The notes under the pieces were generated by a model, which saw only the letters and a list, made by a program, of their open reading frames with translations, was not told where the DNA came from and did no database searches. A stretch of DNA of 64,000 nt from positions 10,741,001 through 10,805,000 of the forward strand of contig JAVMKO010000006.1 in assembly GCA_032164245.1 (NCBI GenBank), read 5' to 3'. This DNA is from Sternotherus odoratus. Lineage: Eukaryota; Chordata; Testudines; Kinosternidae. This document shows positions 33,549 through 43,444 of the stretch, piece by piece; positions within the stretch are counted from its first letter, which is position 1; each line of letters begins with the position of its first letter. The translations under genes were made by a program, and so were the position numbers.

Positions 33549-33578
33549 GTTCTCTGGGGAGGGTTCTCCCCAGAGAAC
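33549..33578. repeat. perfect hairpin, 12-bp arms
   Basis: GTTCTCTGGGGA (33549-33560) and its exact inverse (33567-33578) with a 6-bp loop, in the GC-rich arm. It recurs in copy 2 at 35687-35716. Confidence 0.9.
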
Positions 33579-33580
33579 TG

Positions 33581-33594
33581 TGGGAGATGTAGTC
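33581..33594 (-). promoter_or_regulatory. ZNF143-like ACTACAnnTCCCA word
   Basis: On the minus strand it reads GACTACATCTCCCA, close to the core of the ZNF143/THAP11 site recalled as ACTACAATTCCCA. It lies between the two hairpins and is repeated in copy 2. Function is inferred from the motif alone. Confidence 0.35.
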
Positions 33595-33606
33595 TGCGGG
33601 AGCCGA

Positions 33607-33641
33607 CGCCGTGACTACAGTGTATGACTGTAGTCACGGCG
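33607..33641. repeat. perfect hairpin, 14-bp arms
   Basis: CGCCGTGACTACAG (33607-33620) and its exact inverse (33628-33641) with a 7-bp loop. Located about 60 bp inside the right terminus, a place where hAT transposases often bind subterminal repeats. The mirror copy is at 35624-35658. Confidence 0.95.
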
Positions 33642-33703
33642 TGCCCACAGAGACGGCTCGGCGTGCCAGCAGTGGCACGCGTGCCACGGGTTCGCCATCA
33701 CTG

Positions 33704-33711
33704 GTCTAGAG
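33704..33711. repeat. 8-bp target-site duplication, right (copy 1)
   Basis: GTCTAGAG, identical to 31988-31995. Confidence 0.95.
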
Positions 33712-33719
33712 ACTTCAGT

Positions 33720-33940
33720 CAAGATCAGGGCCTGATTTTGGTAGGCACTGTACAAACTCATAATACAAGACAGTCCTTGGGCCAGAGAACTCTCAATATA
33801 TTTAGAGAAAGGGGTCGGGGTAGACAGGCACTGAGGGGTGTAGTGACAGGACCAAGATCCCAGTTCTGTCACTGACCTGTTCTGTGATTAGTCTCCATCA
33901 TAGGCCAGTCTCCTAACCGCTGTACCATGCTGCCTCTCAT
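33720..33940 (-). repeat. MIR-like repeat, antisense
   Basis: TAGGCACTGTACAAACTCAT and GACAGTCCTTGGGCCAGAG, then AAGATCCCAGTTCTGTCACT and CCTAACCGCTGTACCATGCT, match the arrangement seen at 15425-15680. Confidence 0.55.
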
Positions 33941-33944
33941 AAAG

Positions 33945-35550
33945 CGTCTAGAACAGCAAACAGGACTCTCTTTACCCTTCATTGCAAAGCAATGTGTGGC
34001 TATGATGTGAATTAAAAACCAACCAACCCACCAATGATTCTGAACATCACAGATGTTGGATTTATGCCTTGGGTAAATAGCTCTAATCGGGGAGCGTTTA
34101 AATTTGAGGTGTTAGACAAAAGATAAAAACTTAAATCTAGGGGCAAAAAGGCGGGGGAGACTAAAACATCTGTTTATTTTGTATAGTTTCCCTACTCTAA
34201 CTGTAATATCCCGTAAAGTATTCCCAGGGTGAAATTAATGGGAGCTCTACCACCGACTTTAACAGGGCCAGGATTTCACCTGGATTCCTTGACTAAAACT
34301 CATAGATTCCCTTTCCTCTGTGCACTGGGTGGCCTCCAGGAGGTTTCATCTCACTGGGTTTGTACCTACATAGTTTGTGAAGTGCTTGAGATGAAAAGTG
34401 CTACATTAAATATTATCTGTTTACAATTGTAGTTCACCAGATGGGAGGTAGAGTATTGGGCTATCAAGAAACTCCACTGTGACTTTAATTAGGTTTCTGT
34501 CGAATGGTGTCCGTGATTATCCGGGGGCTATCAAGTGATTATCAAATGGAGATCTGAAAAGAGATGGGGGTGAGGTCTATGGTATAAACATCTGCCAGCA
34601 TAGATACATCGCTCAGGGATGTGAAGAGGGGTACCATCCCCGACCAATAGAGCTGCAATGGCAAAAGTCCCTAGTATAGACCCAGATATAACAGCAAAAG
34701 CATTTGCCAATATAGTTGATTGTGCAAGCCGCGTCCACACTCATGTACAGGGATACCTGTACCGACAAAGAACTCCTACTGCAGCCACAGCCAGAATTGC
34801 TCACAGGAAGCAGGAGGACAGAAAAATGAACTTCTAAACACGAATGTTTCAAGATGGGACATTCGTGCCCCACAACGCTCACTCATGGAATGGAAGGTCA
34901 GCGCTAAAGTGCTAAAAGTGTTAAAAGTAAAGTGGATCGTTCACCACACTTGGCTGTAAGTGGGGCACATGTGAAAATAAACACTTCATGCTGAGGCAGG
35001 GAGGAGGAATTCTACTGATCTTCACAGGAGAGACACAAACAGTGTTTGCAGCAAAACTGTAGTGCGGCTTGCGTTTCCATGTGTGTGTGTGTAAATATGA
35101 GAAAGCAACAGCCTGCAGAAGAGCTTCAAGTGCGTGGGATGCAGCACAAAACTAGCTCGAGCTTGTTTTTTTTTAAAAACGGAGAAAGAATAAGTGAGTT
35201 AGTAATGCCAAGGGAATTTTAGCACGTGATACCCTGTCACTACAGAGCTCGATTCTTGCTTGGGTGCAAAACACAAACCACCACCAGCTAATCAATTCAT
35301 GTATCCACATGACATACAGTAACATGTTCTTAGCCATGCTGGATTGTAACAACCTATACCATGTCCTGCAGCAGCACCAAGACAACAGGACAACCAAAGC
35401 CTACTTTGTCAGTGTGAGACACACTTTTAGGCCTCTCAACATGAGTTTAACATATTTTTGCGAATTAGTCAAAACAGAATTTTGAGACACGGCTTCTAAA
35501 GAGAAGATAGCTTTAAAAAGGCATCCTACCACCCCACTATTTAAACCTTG
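33945..35550. other. spacer between the two inverted hAT copies
   Basis: Mostly unassigned. A decayed palindrome (GGTGAAATTAATGGGAGC ... GGCCAGGATTTCACC, about 34230-34280) is present. A degenerate stretch at 34560-34790 with TAGTATAGACCCAGATATA and GTCCACACTCATGTACAGG may be an old Harbinger-type element. Confidence 0.4.
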
Positions 35551-35553
35551 AGT

Positions 35554-35561
35554 GTATATAA
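35554..35561. repeat. 8-bp target-site duplication, left (copy 2)
   Basis: GTATATAA, repeated exactly at 37277-37284. Confidence 0.95.
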
Positions 35562-35623
35562 CAGTGATGGCGAACCCGTGGCACGCGTGCCACTGCTGGC
35601 ACGCCGAGCCGTCTCTGTGGGCA

Positions 35624-35716
35624 CGCCGTGACTACAGTCATACACTGTAGTCACGGCGTCGGCTCCCGCAGACTACATCTCCCACAGTTCTCTGGGGAGA
35701 ACCCTCCCCAGAGAAC
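35624..35716. repeat. two perfect subterminal hairpins (copy 2)
   Basis: A 14-bp-arm hairpin at 35624-35658 and a 12-bp-arm hairpin at 35687-35716, mirror images of those at 33549-33641. Confidence 0.9.
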
Positions 35717-35862
35717 ACTGAAGCCACGCCCCCGCTCTATCACCTGACACACTGACGTCACAGGAGCGACTGGGGCAGGACGTCACAGGAGCGACTGGGG
35801 CCTCGCTGGAGTCGGGTCACAGCAAGCAGCGTGACCCAGCGAACAAGTAAGCGCGGGGGGGG

Positions 35863-37027
35863 GGGGGGAGGGAGAGACCGGGAGGGGGGTCAGTTGTGGG
35901 GTTGGAGGAAAGGAGGTTTGGGGGGGGAGAGACATGGCTGGGTGGGTCAGTTGGGGGGTGGGTGGGAGGGAAGGAGGTTTGGGGGGGAGAGACCGGGCTG
36001 AGTGGGTCATTTGGGGGGGGGGGGGGGTTGGAGGAAAGGAGGTTTGGGGGGGAGAGACCTGGCTGGGTGGGTCAGTTGGGGGGGGGTGGAGGAAAGGAGG
36101 TTTTGGGGTGAGAGACCGGGCTGAGTGGGTCAGTTGGGGGGGGGTGGAGGAAAGGAGGTTTTGGGGTGAGAGACCGGGCTGAGTGGGTCAGTTGGGGGGT
36201 GGGTGGGAGGGAAGGAGGTTTGGGGGGGAGAGACCGGGCTGAGTGGGTCAGTTGGGGGGTGGGTGGGAGGGAAGGAGGTTTGGGGGGGAGAGACTGGGCT
36301 GGGTGGATCAGTTGTGGGGTTGGAGGAAAAGAGGTTTCGGGGGAGAGACCGGGCTGAGTGGGTCAGTTGGGGGGTGGGTGGGAGGGAAGGAGGTTTGGGG
36401 GGGAGAGACTGGGCTGGGTGGGTCAGTTGGGGGGTGGGTGGGAGGGAAGGAGGTTTGGGGGGGAGAGACTGGGCTGGGTGGGTCATTTGGGGGTTGGGTG
36501 GGAGGGAAGGAGGTTTGGGGGGGAGAGACCGGGCTGAGTGGGTCAGTTGGGGGGTGGGTGGGAGGGAAGGAGGTTTGGGGGGGAGAGACTGGGCTGGGTG
36601 GATCAGTTGTGGGGTTGGAGGAAAAGAGGTTTCGGGGGAGAGACCGGGCTGAGTGGGTCAGTTGGGGGGTGGGTGGGAGGGAAGGAGGTTTGGGGGGGAG
36701 AGACCGGGCTGAGTGGGTCAGTTGGGGGGTGGGTGGGAGGGAAGGAGGTTTGGGGGGGAGAGACTGGGCTGGGTGGATCAGTTGTGGGGTTGGAGGAAAA
36801 GAGGTTTCGGGGGAGAGACCGGGCTGAGTGGGTCAGTTGGGGGGTGGGTGGGAGGGAAGGAGGTTTGGGGGGGAGAGACTGGGCTGAGTGGGTCAGTTGG
36901 GGGGGGGGTGGGAGGGAAGGAGGTTTGGGGGGGAGAGACTGGGCTGGGTGGGTCATTTGGGGGTTGGGTGGGAGGGAAGGAGGTTTGGGGGGGAGAGACT
37001 GGGCTGAGTGGGTCAGTTGGGGGGGTG
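35863..37027. repeat. about 60-bp minisatellite, 20 units (copy 2)
   Basis: On this strand the units read GGTTTGGGGGGGAGAGAC then GGGCTGAGTGGGTCAGTTGG. Counting from the poly(T) side gives 20 units with the same succession of variant types as copy 1, apart from unit 11, which has the GGGTGGG rather than the GAGTGGG form. Confidence 0.95.
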
Positions 37028-37276
37028 TACAATTGGGTTTTTTTTTGTTTTTTTTTTTTTTTTTTTTTTCAATTAAAATGTTTAATGGAAAGCTCTGTTA
37101 TTGTGTTTTTCTTTTTAAACAAAAGCTGTTAATTAGTTTGAAAAACTGTACGAATTGTTTTTTCTAAACTAAAACCTCGTTATTCAGGTTTAATTGCAGT
37201 GTTGGCACTTTGAAAAAAAAAAGTCGTTTTGGTTTGCAGTTTGGGCACTCGGGCTCAAAAAGGTTTGCCATCACTG

Positions 37277-37284
37277 GTATATAA
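37277..37284. repeat. 8-bp target-site duplication, right (copy 2)
   Basis: GTATATAA, identical to 35554-35561. Confidence 0.95.
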
Positions 37285-37625
37285 GCACACAGACAGACAG
37301 ACACACACACAGAGTATATTTCACTTAATTGGGACTTACATATTATTAGCAGTAACAAGAAGCTGGCCCCTCTGTATCATATATGGTCAGACTGTTAACT
37401 GAATAAGTTATCCAACAAATTAAGCCCTTTCAAAAATTGCGAATTGATCCTGGTTTGTGTGAGTATATTTGTTATTTTCCAGTGGTCGCTGAGTCACATG
37501 ATATTATTCCTGCTCCCTGCCTGGATGACAAGAATAACCAATGAGGTGTGCATAGCAAATTCTCCTGTAATTGCTAAATACCCCCTGTTCAAATGAAGCC
37601 ATTGCCCAGATACTATTGGGAACCA

Positions 37626-37865
37626 TAGGCGTGCACAGCACATTTCAGTAGGGTGTATACCCAGGGAGCCCCGCCCTAGCCCTGCCCACCCCTATCCACT
37701 CCCTCCCACTTCCCGCCCCCTGACTGCCCCCCTCAAAACTCCCAACCCTCCCCCCCACTCCTTGTCTCCTGACTGCCCCCGACTACCCCCCAGGACCCCA
37801 CCCCCTATCTAAGCCTCCCTGCTTCTTGTCCCCTGACTGCCCCGTCCAGAGCACCAAGACCCCAT
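37626..37865 (+). repeat. C-rich interspersed repeat
   Basis: It begins CATAGGCGTGCACAGCACAT and GGGTGTATACCCAGGGAGCC, then passes into degenerate CCCCTGACTGCCCCC tandem words. I recall this as a dispersed turtle repeat, possibly another DNA element with a C-rich interior. No termini are paired. Confidence 0.45.
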
Positions 37866-37869
37866 AATA

Positions 37870-39480
37870 TATACCCAGGCAGCTGATGACATGTATGAAT
37901 CACTCCGGCTACACTCCCATGGTTGATATTGTCGCCAGAACCAGAAGTGCCTGGCAATACTGGGCTATTTTTAATTTTCCTCTTGAGCTTTCAGGGAAGA
38001 TACAGGGATTTATGGCTCAGCTTAGGGAATTTCCCCAGGATAGTTCCTTGCAAAAGCTCAGAGGGAGCATAGCGGTGTGGCCACCTACTGAGCACGCTTC
38101 CTGCCTCTCCACTGCCACTGCTAATAATTTCTCCCTCAAAGGATTCCTTACACAGATGCCACACATTTTTTCTGAGGTCAAAAGACCCATCCTTGGGATT
38201 TGGGTTTATTCACAGATCATAACACAGAGTCCCCAATTAAAATCCCCCAACCCAGCATTTCTCTTCCTACACCCAGGCCTCCTTTCCTGGAGAGCTTTTG
38301 CAGGTTTTCCCTTGCTTGCCCAGGGTCTCTCCTGGTTTAGCAGGGTGCTCCCAGCCCTTCCTGGCTTCAGTATGGCTCCCAAATCCTAGGACTCTGCTGG
38401 AGCCTGCTCACTCCTAGCAGTGTCTGTTCTTCCTGAGCGTCTCCTCTTCATTGAAGCCCCCTGCTGTCCTTCACAGAGAATTACCCGATCCCACTCAGGT
38501 GGAGTTCATCATAGATTCAGGGTTGGCTTAGCCCCAGGCTCTCCAGGCATGGGATAAGTCATCCTGTTACAGGGAGACAACACAAAACTCCTAGATTTTA
38601 CACTGAGAGCGAAGTATTAGTGAGATGGTACTAATTCGATCAAGCACAAATCCAACCTGTTCAGCAAAGCAGACACAGGGCTGCTCTTACTGTGACTCAT
38701 CATTGATCGGGCACGTAGTGAAGACAAAAGGAAAGAGGGAATTATTCCACCTGCTGGGTGTTATTAAAACTCAATTCAAAGATATGGGCCTGCAGTTGGT
38801 CCAACTGAGGCTGCAATTTCTTCTTATCTTACAGCCAAGAAGAACGGGGCTCCTTCTGACGGACATGGATGATCCAGGTACTTAAATGTAACAACACTGG
38901 TGATATATGGAGTCAGTCACCTGAGAACTATGCCAGGGACAATTGTGCTGTGCTAAACAGATGAAATATGAAAACAGAGGTCATTAAACATAACAGCTTA
39001 TGGTCATTAAAGATCTAGAGATACATTCTTCAACAGAACAGCAACTGGGTAGATTCCAGCACAATATATTTCTCCTATGGTATTAACTGAATAAGTGTTA
39101 TATCATCATCCTCTCGGCACTGCTAGTGCTGTTGAATGGTTCTCCACTTCCCTGAGGCAATGAAGCTATGCCAATTTACACCAGCTGAGGATATGACTCA
39201 TTATTTATCTCAGCGGTTTCCACAGTGCTCATGAGGGTTGACTTTAAGTGATGATTCTGCATTACCTCCTGTCAGAGTGGACAATTCAGCACATGGATCG
39301 AAGGCTGACTATGAACTACAGTCTATAAAATTCCTGTCTAAGAGGCATCCTTAACCTACATATACAATTACAGCCAAACAGCTACATTACAACAACAAAG
39401 AAGGTTGCAAAGTCTAGTGATCAAAAGCTAGAAAATGCCAGAGTTAGGAATTAATGTGATGTGTACAGCCTTTATTCATC
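37870..39480. other. no gene recognised
   Basis: A 167-residue plus-strand frame (37886-38389) shows no domain. Pyrimidine-rich stretches at 38230-38480 may be an antisense LTR. A half palindrome, CAATTTACACCAGCTGAGGA, lies at about 39172-39191. Confidence 0.35.
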
Positions 39481-39679
39481 ACTTCATATATATTAGTGAT
39501 GGTCAACATTTTTGAACAAAAAAAAGATGTATTTTCCTTTAAAAACAGCCTTTTATACAAAATAGTTGCCATTGTTTTTCCACAAAAAATGTAATGCCTT
39601 TTTTATTTCTTTTCAGAAATATCAAAATTCTGTCTTCACTGAAAAGAGAAATTTGGATAACAACCTTGACAAATAGAGA

Positions 39680-40640
39680 ACTGGTCTGAATTCAACAAGC
39701 TGAAATTAGTGAGGACAAGTCCAAAATACTCCACTTAGGCCAGGTCTACACTGGGGATTGACTCCACTTCTGCCTCTCATGGCGGTGGAGTTCCGGAGTT
39801 GACTGGGAGAGCGCTCGGGGATTGATTTATCACATCTAGATGAGACGTGATAAATCGATCCCCGATGGATCGATTACTACCCCCCAGATCAGGGGGTAGT
39901 GTAGACGTGGCCTTAGAAAGAAAAATCAAATCCACAACTACAAAACTGGGACTAAGTACTGACTAAGTGGCAGTACAGCTGAAAAGGATCTGGGGGGTTA
40001 TAGTGGATCACAAATTGAATATGAGTCAACTATGTGATGCAGCTGCAAAAAAGCTCATATGATTCTACGGTGCACTAATAGGAGTGTTGTATTAGACACA
40101 ACAAATCCTACATCCCACGTGGTTAAACTAGGTGATTCTTGCAGTCTCATCTAACCCTATGGTTCTATGTAAGTCATGGGTGGTAACTGTCCCGCTCTAC
40201 ATGGCACTGATGAGGTCTTAGCTCCAGAACTTGTTCCTAAAATGTGCTGCCCAGAATTGGACAAATGTGGACAAATTGGAGAGAGTCCAGTGGAGAGCAA
40301 CAAAAGTGATAAAAGGTTTAGAAAACTTGACCTACAAGGAAAAGTTTAAAAAAGTGGGCATGTTCAGAAGAAAATTGAGGGGGGACCTGATAACAGTCTT
40401 CAACTATGTTAAGCTCTGTTATAAAGAGGACATTGATCAGTTGTTCTTCATGTTCACTGGAAGTAGGAGAAGTAGTAATGGGCGTAATCTGCAGCACAGG
40501 AGATTTAGGAAAACTTTCTTTCAGGGTAGTTTAGCTCAGGAATAGACTTTCAAGCAAGGTTGTGGAATCTCCCTCATTGAAGGTTTTTAAGAACAGGTTG
40601 GAAAAACACCAGTATCTTGATCCTGTCTTAGCACAAGAGA
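39680..40640 (+). pseudogene. CR1 LINE fragment, post-RT region (interrupted twice)
   Basis: C-terminal part of CR1 ORF2. Landmarks: NWSEFNKLKLV-like near 39680, STAEKDLGGY near 39977, FLKCAAQNWTNVDKLERVQW near 40234, ATKVIKGLENLTYKEKFKKV near 40294 and MFRRKLRGDLITVFNYVK near 40360. A Harbinger MITE interrupts it at 39738-39912, and a short CR1 tail with the GGTTCTATG ending lies at about 40110-40170. The 3' UTR is not clear. Frameshifts occur; non-functional. Confidence 0.8.
39738..39912. mobile_element. PIF/Harbinger-type MITE with TTA duplication
   Basis: A 175-bp element. The left end GGCCAGGTCTACACTGGGGA pairs with the right end TAGTGTAGACGTGGCC. TTA flanks both sides (39735-39737, 39913-39915). 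The interior has GATTGATTTATCACATCTAG paired with CTAGATGAGACGTGATAAAT-type sequence. Removing it restores CACTTAGAAAGAAAAATC, the expected CR1 text, which confirms the boundaries. Confidence 0.9.
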
Positions 40641-40779
40641 TCCAATTTAAATTTAATCACAATTTAAAAAACGGGAGAAAAAAATGCCCCAAGATTTGAA
40701 CAGTTGGAATTGAAAACAATTTCTACACTTTTTTACAAAAATAGGTTTTCATATTTCGGACCATCTCTAGTGCAAATAC

Positions 40780-40860
40780 TCTCTGATAGTTTCACCCAGT
40801 ATCACTCAGGAAGTCTATGGGAGAGCCAGGGATAAGGCCTGATTAGTTCTCTCCAGCAAC
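40780..40860 (-). repeat. MIR-like fragment, antisense
   Basis: TCACTCAGGAAGTCTATGGG followed by AGAGCCAGGGATAAGGCC fits the antisense MIR core. Confidence 0.4.
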
Positions 40861-40864
40861 CTCT

Positions 40865-41280
40865 CTCCTCTTGCAGCCCTCTGCCTCATCCACTGTCCAT
40901 CCTGTGCACTGAATGAGGCAGGGGCCTGTAGAATGGAATGAGATCATGGAATTAGAGACCATAGTATAACACGTATACACAAAAGGGGGCCAAATTAAGG
41001 TGACACATGTTATAAGAGGTGTCCATAAATATGTAAATAGTGAATAAAGTGCCAGCAGATAGTGCTCAAAAATATATAGCATAGTTCCTGGGGTTTGTAG
41101 GACTAATAACACTTCCGGACGTGCCCTGTGGCTTCTTTTGTTGCAGCTCCTTACAGCAACCTTAATCTGGCATTTCCTAACTTTTGGTGTTTGACTTTGC
41201 ACCCTTATTTTGCCTTTGTTTTGTGTGTGTGGTTTTCTAGGGTTTTAAAAAAGCAAACTGGGAAAACACAGAAATTCTAT
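40865..41280. other. no feature recognised
   Basis: A 119-residue minus-strand frame (40843-41202) has no domain I can identify. Confidence 0.3.
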
Positions 41281-41284
41281 CATG

Positions 41285-41385
41285 TGGAACCATGTTGACC
41301 CTTCAGATGGGCCATCATCAGGATTGGAACCCAAGACCTTTAAATCCACAGCACCCCTATCTGTAGCAGTAACAAGATGTTAGTC
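41285..41385 (-). repeat. tRNA-derived SINE-like fragment, antisense
   Basis: Read inverted, TGTGGATTTAAAGGTCTTGG then GTTCCAATCC carries a B-box-like word. The wording resembles 47640-47745. Confidence 0.35.
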
Positions 41386-41464
41386 TCTCTGTGGACCATC
41401 CTGAGGAACCTGACACACTCCTTGACTGTAGTTTACATAACAATTAGCTATATGACAAAGGAAT

Positions 41465-41550
41465 GTTGGGAGTCAGGAATCCTAGTTTCTATTCCTGGCT
41501 CTGTGAAGGAGTATAGTCTAGTGGTTACAGACAGCACAGCCACACCAATT
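41465..41550 (+). repeat. MIR-like fragment
   Basis: TTGGGAGTCAGGAATCCTAG, TTTCTATTCCTGGCTCTGTG then TAGTCTAGTGGTTACAGACA: MIR-type phrases, apparently two pieces joined out of order. Confidence 0.55.
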
Positions 41551-41554
41551 TGCA

Positions 41555-42890
41555 GACTCAAGTCTATACCCTTTAATAGTGGAATAGCATACCATTTTAT
41601 TCTTAATTTGTAAATATATTAAAATGTATATTTTGACCACAGTAAGAACCCCAATGAGAAACTGAAGGCATGAATTCCTCTCTTCTTCTTGGGTAGGAGT
41701 CTTACACTTAAAATAATTAGTGCATCTTTAAAAGTGCTATAGTAGGTGGCTTTAATGACTCAGTATTGTGTTCTGAAAAAGCACACATGAATTGCTAGTG
41801 CCTCAGATCTATTCATAGTCTACCTGTCAGGAAAATTCACAGATGAACCAACTAGTTAGAGACATGTTATCCAAGTGTGAGTTTCTCTTTATTTGGAACT
41901 GAAGAAACACACAATTACATAAGGGGATTGATTCCGTGGGTTCCTTTCATCACAGAGACATGCTACCTCTCATTTTATTTCTGTTTAGTTTTGTTGGGGG
42001 TGGGATTCTCTTACTCAAGTGAGCCCCAATTACACTTTTTTTGAACTTGAAACATTACAGTATTTCTTTCCTGATGGTGCATTATGTTGCGGGGCTCATT
42101 TTATAAACTGTTCATGTGCATTCTTGCATGAAAAATTATTCCCATACCTTTATGTATAGTCAAATGGCTACTAAAAAAATGTATAAAAGACCCTTAGGTC
42201 CTGATCCTGTCATATCAGATCTGCTTAAGCTTCATCAGGGGAAGTCTGAGTCTCAAGGTTGAGATCCCAGTCCTAAAATGGAACAGCCTGAATATGATAC
42301 ACCCTATGGACTAAATTCTAAAAGAACTCTTTCCAGCTACAAAGCTCACCATTTCTGCTATAAACCTGAATTTCAAGATTGTACTCAGGTCTGTATGTAT
42401 TCTGATCTTTTAACAAATACACTCTCTCTCTTCTTGTTTAATAAATTTTAGGTTCATTGATAATAATTGGCTGGAAGCATGCATATGGATAAGATCTGGA
42501 ATATTCATTAACCTGGAAGGTAATGCGTCAGATTCTTTGGGATCAATAGAACTATTTTTATATGCCGAATAAGATTTTCAGTAATCCTCATCATACTTGA
42601 CTTGGGTGTCTGGGTGGAGACCTGAGGCTGGATTATTTTAAGGAACGGTGTGGTTGTCTTCTGGGTAACCAGTGAGGTATTATAGAAGCTGTTTTGTGCT
42701 GGCTTGATATTGGAATATCCACCAGCTTTGGGGATTGTCTGCCCCATTCTTTGCAGTTCACCGTAACTGAGTGACCTCAGTTGGCTCCCCTGGGACTCCG
42801 GTCATAGTAGCCCACGGGACATCATCTCTGTACAGGAGAAATCTTAGAGGAAGGTCTCCTGGCAGAGTAGAAAGACCAAAGTCCAGAGTC
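41555..42890. other. no feature recognised
   Basis: AT-rich and unremarkable. Confidence 0.3.
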
Positions 42891-42898
42891 TAGAGTAG

Positions 42899-43440
42899 TG
42901 GTGTCCCATCTGTTCACCACTAGCCACATGTGGCCAATAGGCTATTGAAGTGTGACTAATGCATGAGCAACGCGTTGGTGTATTGAAGACAGCAGTACTG
43001 GAAGACAGATTGTGTGCCTTGATATACAGCTTGTTAACATGGCTAGGATATAGTGCAAGGGAGACAACAGCATGGACAACAGTGGATATGTGCGTGTGCT
43101 GCGTGTAATAGCCGCAGGTGCTAGTGCAGTCCTGGAAGCTGAGAACGGCGCTAGTGGGACACGCGCTAGTGCGGTTGTGGAAGGTCAGTATGAATTATAT
43201 ACCAGATTTCAGTGTTATGGTAAAAGAAAAAGAATGCAAAATGTCACACTGAAGTAATTTTGTGTTAGTAGGACCTATTCATATTTTTTGTAATATCTAC
43301 TTATTTTTGATATTAATAAAAATAATTTGAAATGTCAGTTGTAGCATGTTTTTTAGTCCTTCTTTATAATGTGGCAAATAAGAAAACTTCAAAACCAGAA
43401 GTGTGGCTAGCATTGAATTTCTTTTGTAGACTGATGCTCT
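42899..43440 (+). mobile_element. hAT-like element (tentative boundaries)
   Basis: GAGTCTAGAG followed by TAGTGGTGTCCCATCTGTTC and CCACTAGCCACATGTGGCC resembles the left end of a hAT family whose terminus I recall as CAGTGGTGTCCAACC. The right end is unclear; GGCTAGCATTGAATTTC and GCTCTAGAT near 43405-43442 are candidates. A 61-residue frame inside has no domain. Confidence 0.4.
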
Positions 43441-43444
43441 AGAT

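Larger units (their letters stand above)
31996..33703 (+). mobile_element. hAT-type non-autonomous element, copy 1
   Basis: A 1708-bp element with termini CAGTGATGGCAAACC (left) and, inverted, CAGTGATGGCGAACC (right), 14 of 15 matching, flanked by perfect 8-bp GTCTAGAG. Order from left: AT-rich unique arm (31996-32200), poly(A) of about 30 (32203-32232), a 20-unit C-rich minisatellite (about 32247-33405), then a GC-rich arm (33406-33703) with a 25-bp tandem duplication, two perfect hairpins and a TGACGTCA word. No transposase frame is present; open frames across the minisatellite are artefacts of its near 60-bp period. A nearly identical inverted copy lies at 35562-37276. Confidence 0.95.
35562..37276 (-). 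mobile_element. hAT-type non-autonomous element, copy 2 (inverted)
   Basis: A 1715-bp element, the inverse of copy 1 along its whole length, flanked by perfect GTATATAA duplications that differ from those of copy 1. So it is a separate insertion, not part of a segmental duplication. The GC-rich arm is at 35562-35860, the minisatellite at about 35863-37027, poly(T) at 37039-37069 and the AT-rich arm at 37070-37276. It also lacks a transposase. Visible differences from copy 1 are few: a G in the poly(T), small changes in C-run length and one substitution in unit 11. Confidence 0.95.
39488..40772. mobile_element. AT-rich DNA element hosting a CR1 (nested)
   Basis: The left edge TAGTGATGGTCAACATTTTT (near 39494) and the right edge, ATTTCGGACCATCTCTAGTG (near 40756), are roughly inverse (GATGGTC / GACCATC). 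Between them, AT-rich flanks enclose a CR1 fragment that itself holds a Harbinger MITE and a second CR1 tail. The outer element is inferred from edge symmetry and composition. Confidence 0.45.

Noticed and set aside
33464..33660. A host CpG-island promoter
   Set aside because: The motifs and CpGs are inside the hAT-type element and repeated in copy 2; there is no adjacent gene. Kept only as an element-borne possibility.
31988..37284. A single composite transposon using the two copies as ends
   Set aside because: Each copy has its own perfect 8-bp duplication, and those duplications differ, so two separate insertions explain the data better.
37886..38389. A 167-residue protein-coding gene
   Set aside because: No domain, no Kozak-like or splice support, and the composition matches the surrounding pyrimidine-rich, possibly LTR-derived DNA.
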